This document shows positions 33,040-33,312 of a stretch of 33,312 nt of DNA, piece by piece. The first letter of the stretch is position 1. Each line of letters begins with the position of its first letter. Source of the stretch: Rhizobacter koreensis (GTDB lineage Bacteria > Pseudomonadota > Gammaproteobacteria > Burkholderiales > Burkholderiaceae_C); assembly GCF_013366375.1 (NCBI RefSeq), contig NZ_JABWMJ010000019.1:1-33312 (forward strand), read 5' to 3'. The notes beneath the pieces were generated by a model. It worked only from the letters and a program-made list of their open reading frames with translations, did no database searches and was not told the origin of the DNA. The translations under genes and the position numbers were made by a program.

Positions 33040-33192
33040 TCAACCGCAGCAGCAGCCGCTGCGCGCCTTGGGCACTGACGTGTCCGGCGCCTTGCCGGCG
33101 AGGGTCACCGGCGTGTAGCCGGCTTCCTTGATGGCAGCGCTCAGCTCCTGGGCGTCCGCTTGCGTCGGTTCGATCTCGACCCGATGGTTAGA
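33040..33192 (-). pseudogene. HMA-domain metal-binding protein, 5'-truncated
   Basis: The last about 47 codons read HRVEIEPTQADAQELSAAIK then EAGYTPVTLAGK and end SGCCCG. This is the C-terminal half of a small HMA (CopZ/MerP-like) chaperone; the GMTCxxC metal loop and the first helix should lie just upstream but are missing. Family-like sequence fades at about 33190, next to the IS3-family end, so the insertion probably removed or displaced the 5' half. Confidence 0.75.
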
Positions 33193-33312
33193 GCCGGCCG
33201 CGCAAATCTGAACACGGCGTAAAGTGGACTGGCTGCTCCGATGGGCGAGGATAGAGCCCGAGATTCAGGAGCAGAGAACATGAGCAGAAGACCACGGCGC
33301 AACCACTCGGCG
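33193..33312 (+). mobile_element. IS3-family insertion sequence, left end (incomplete)
   Basis: The element begins near 33190, where the HMA homology stops, and contains the promoter-side leader and the first codons of an IS3-type orfA. The terminal inverted repeat cannot be fixed because the other end is outside the window. Confidence 0.6.
33280..33312 (+). CDS. IS3-family transposase OrfA, first 11 codons
   Basis: ATG 33280 with AGGAG 8 bases upstream encodes MSRRPRRNHSA, the start typical of IS3-family OrfA helix-turn-helix proteins. The rest lies beyond the window edge. Confidence 0.65.
   Translation, partial: MSRRPRRNHSA

Overview
The window is a GC-rich metal and metalloid resistance island, most likely from a betaproteobacterium of the Burkholderiales type. 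That placement rests on codon bias and on the families present (czcI, CadR/PbrR-type regulator, CusCBA, Acr3-ArsH arsenic operon, HMA protein ending SGCCCG); no rRNA or core marker gene is present to confirm it. Mobile DNA frames it: five short direct repeats that look like an insertion-sequence end lie at 8-117, and the start of an IS3-family element lies at about 33193-33312.

Left part (1-5750): a truncated, frameshifted tyrosine recombinase and a frameshifted DUF1016/YhcG nuclease; a non-coding stretch with a Fur-box-like palindrome; a mercury uptake unit (merR, then merT-merP-GDCCVxC protein) with no merA; a well-preserved yybP-ykoY manganese riboswitch in front of mntP, whose reading frame is broken by one base; and ynfA.

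Middle part (5750-14760): a MerR-family regulator divergent from three overlapping genes (a MerF-like two-TM cysteine protein, a small ERECC-motif protein and an exported redoxin), which I regard as the least described unit here. Next comes a PhoX-type phosphatase transcribed away from an arsenic operon arsR-arsC-arsC-acr3-arsC(Grx)-arsH-MFS. The probable ArsR operator lies in the short shared intergenic region.

Copper part (15000-26170): a small exported protein, cusC-cusB-cusA (cusB carries a C-terminal CusF-like domain), a DUF411 protein and cusF. These are followed by a scarred region: a CadR-type regulator with its operator driving only a dsbD fragment, which is fused tail-to-tail to a czcC fragment; czcI; an unidentified broken gene; a second, degenerate DUF411/cusF segment; and then copC-copD.

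Right part (26470-33312, all minus strand): periplasmic and storage copper functions (three DUF305 proteins, an 18-cysteine Csp-type four-helix protein, small exported proteins), a C-terminal relic of a copper P-type ATPase, a complete copA with a four-TM partner, a DUF2933 protein and a 5'-truncated HMA protein cut at the IS3-family end. Together the genes cover Hg import, arsenate reduction and arsenite export, periplasmic Cu/Ag efflux, cytosolic Cu export and Cu sequestration, assembled by several transfer and deletion events.
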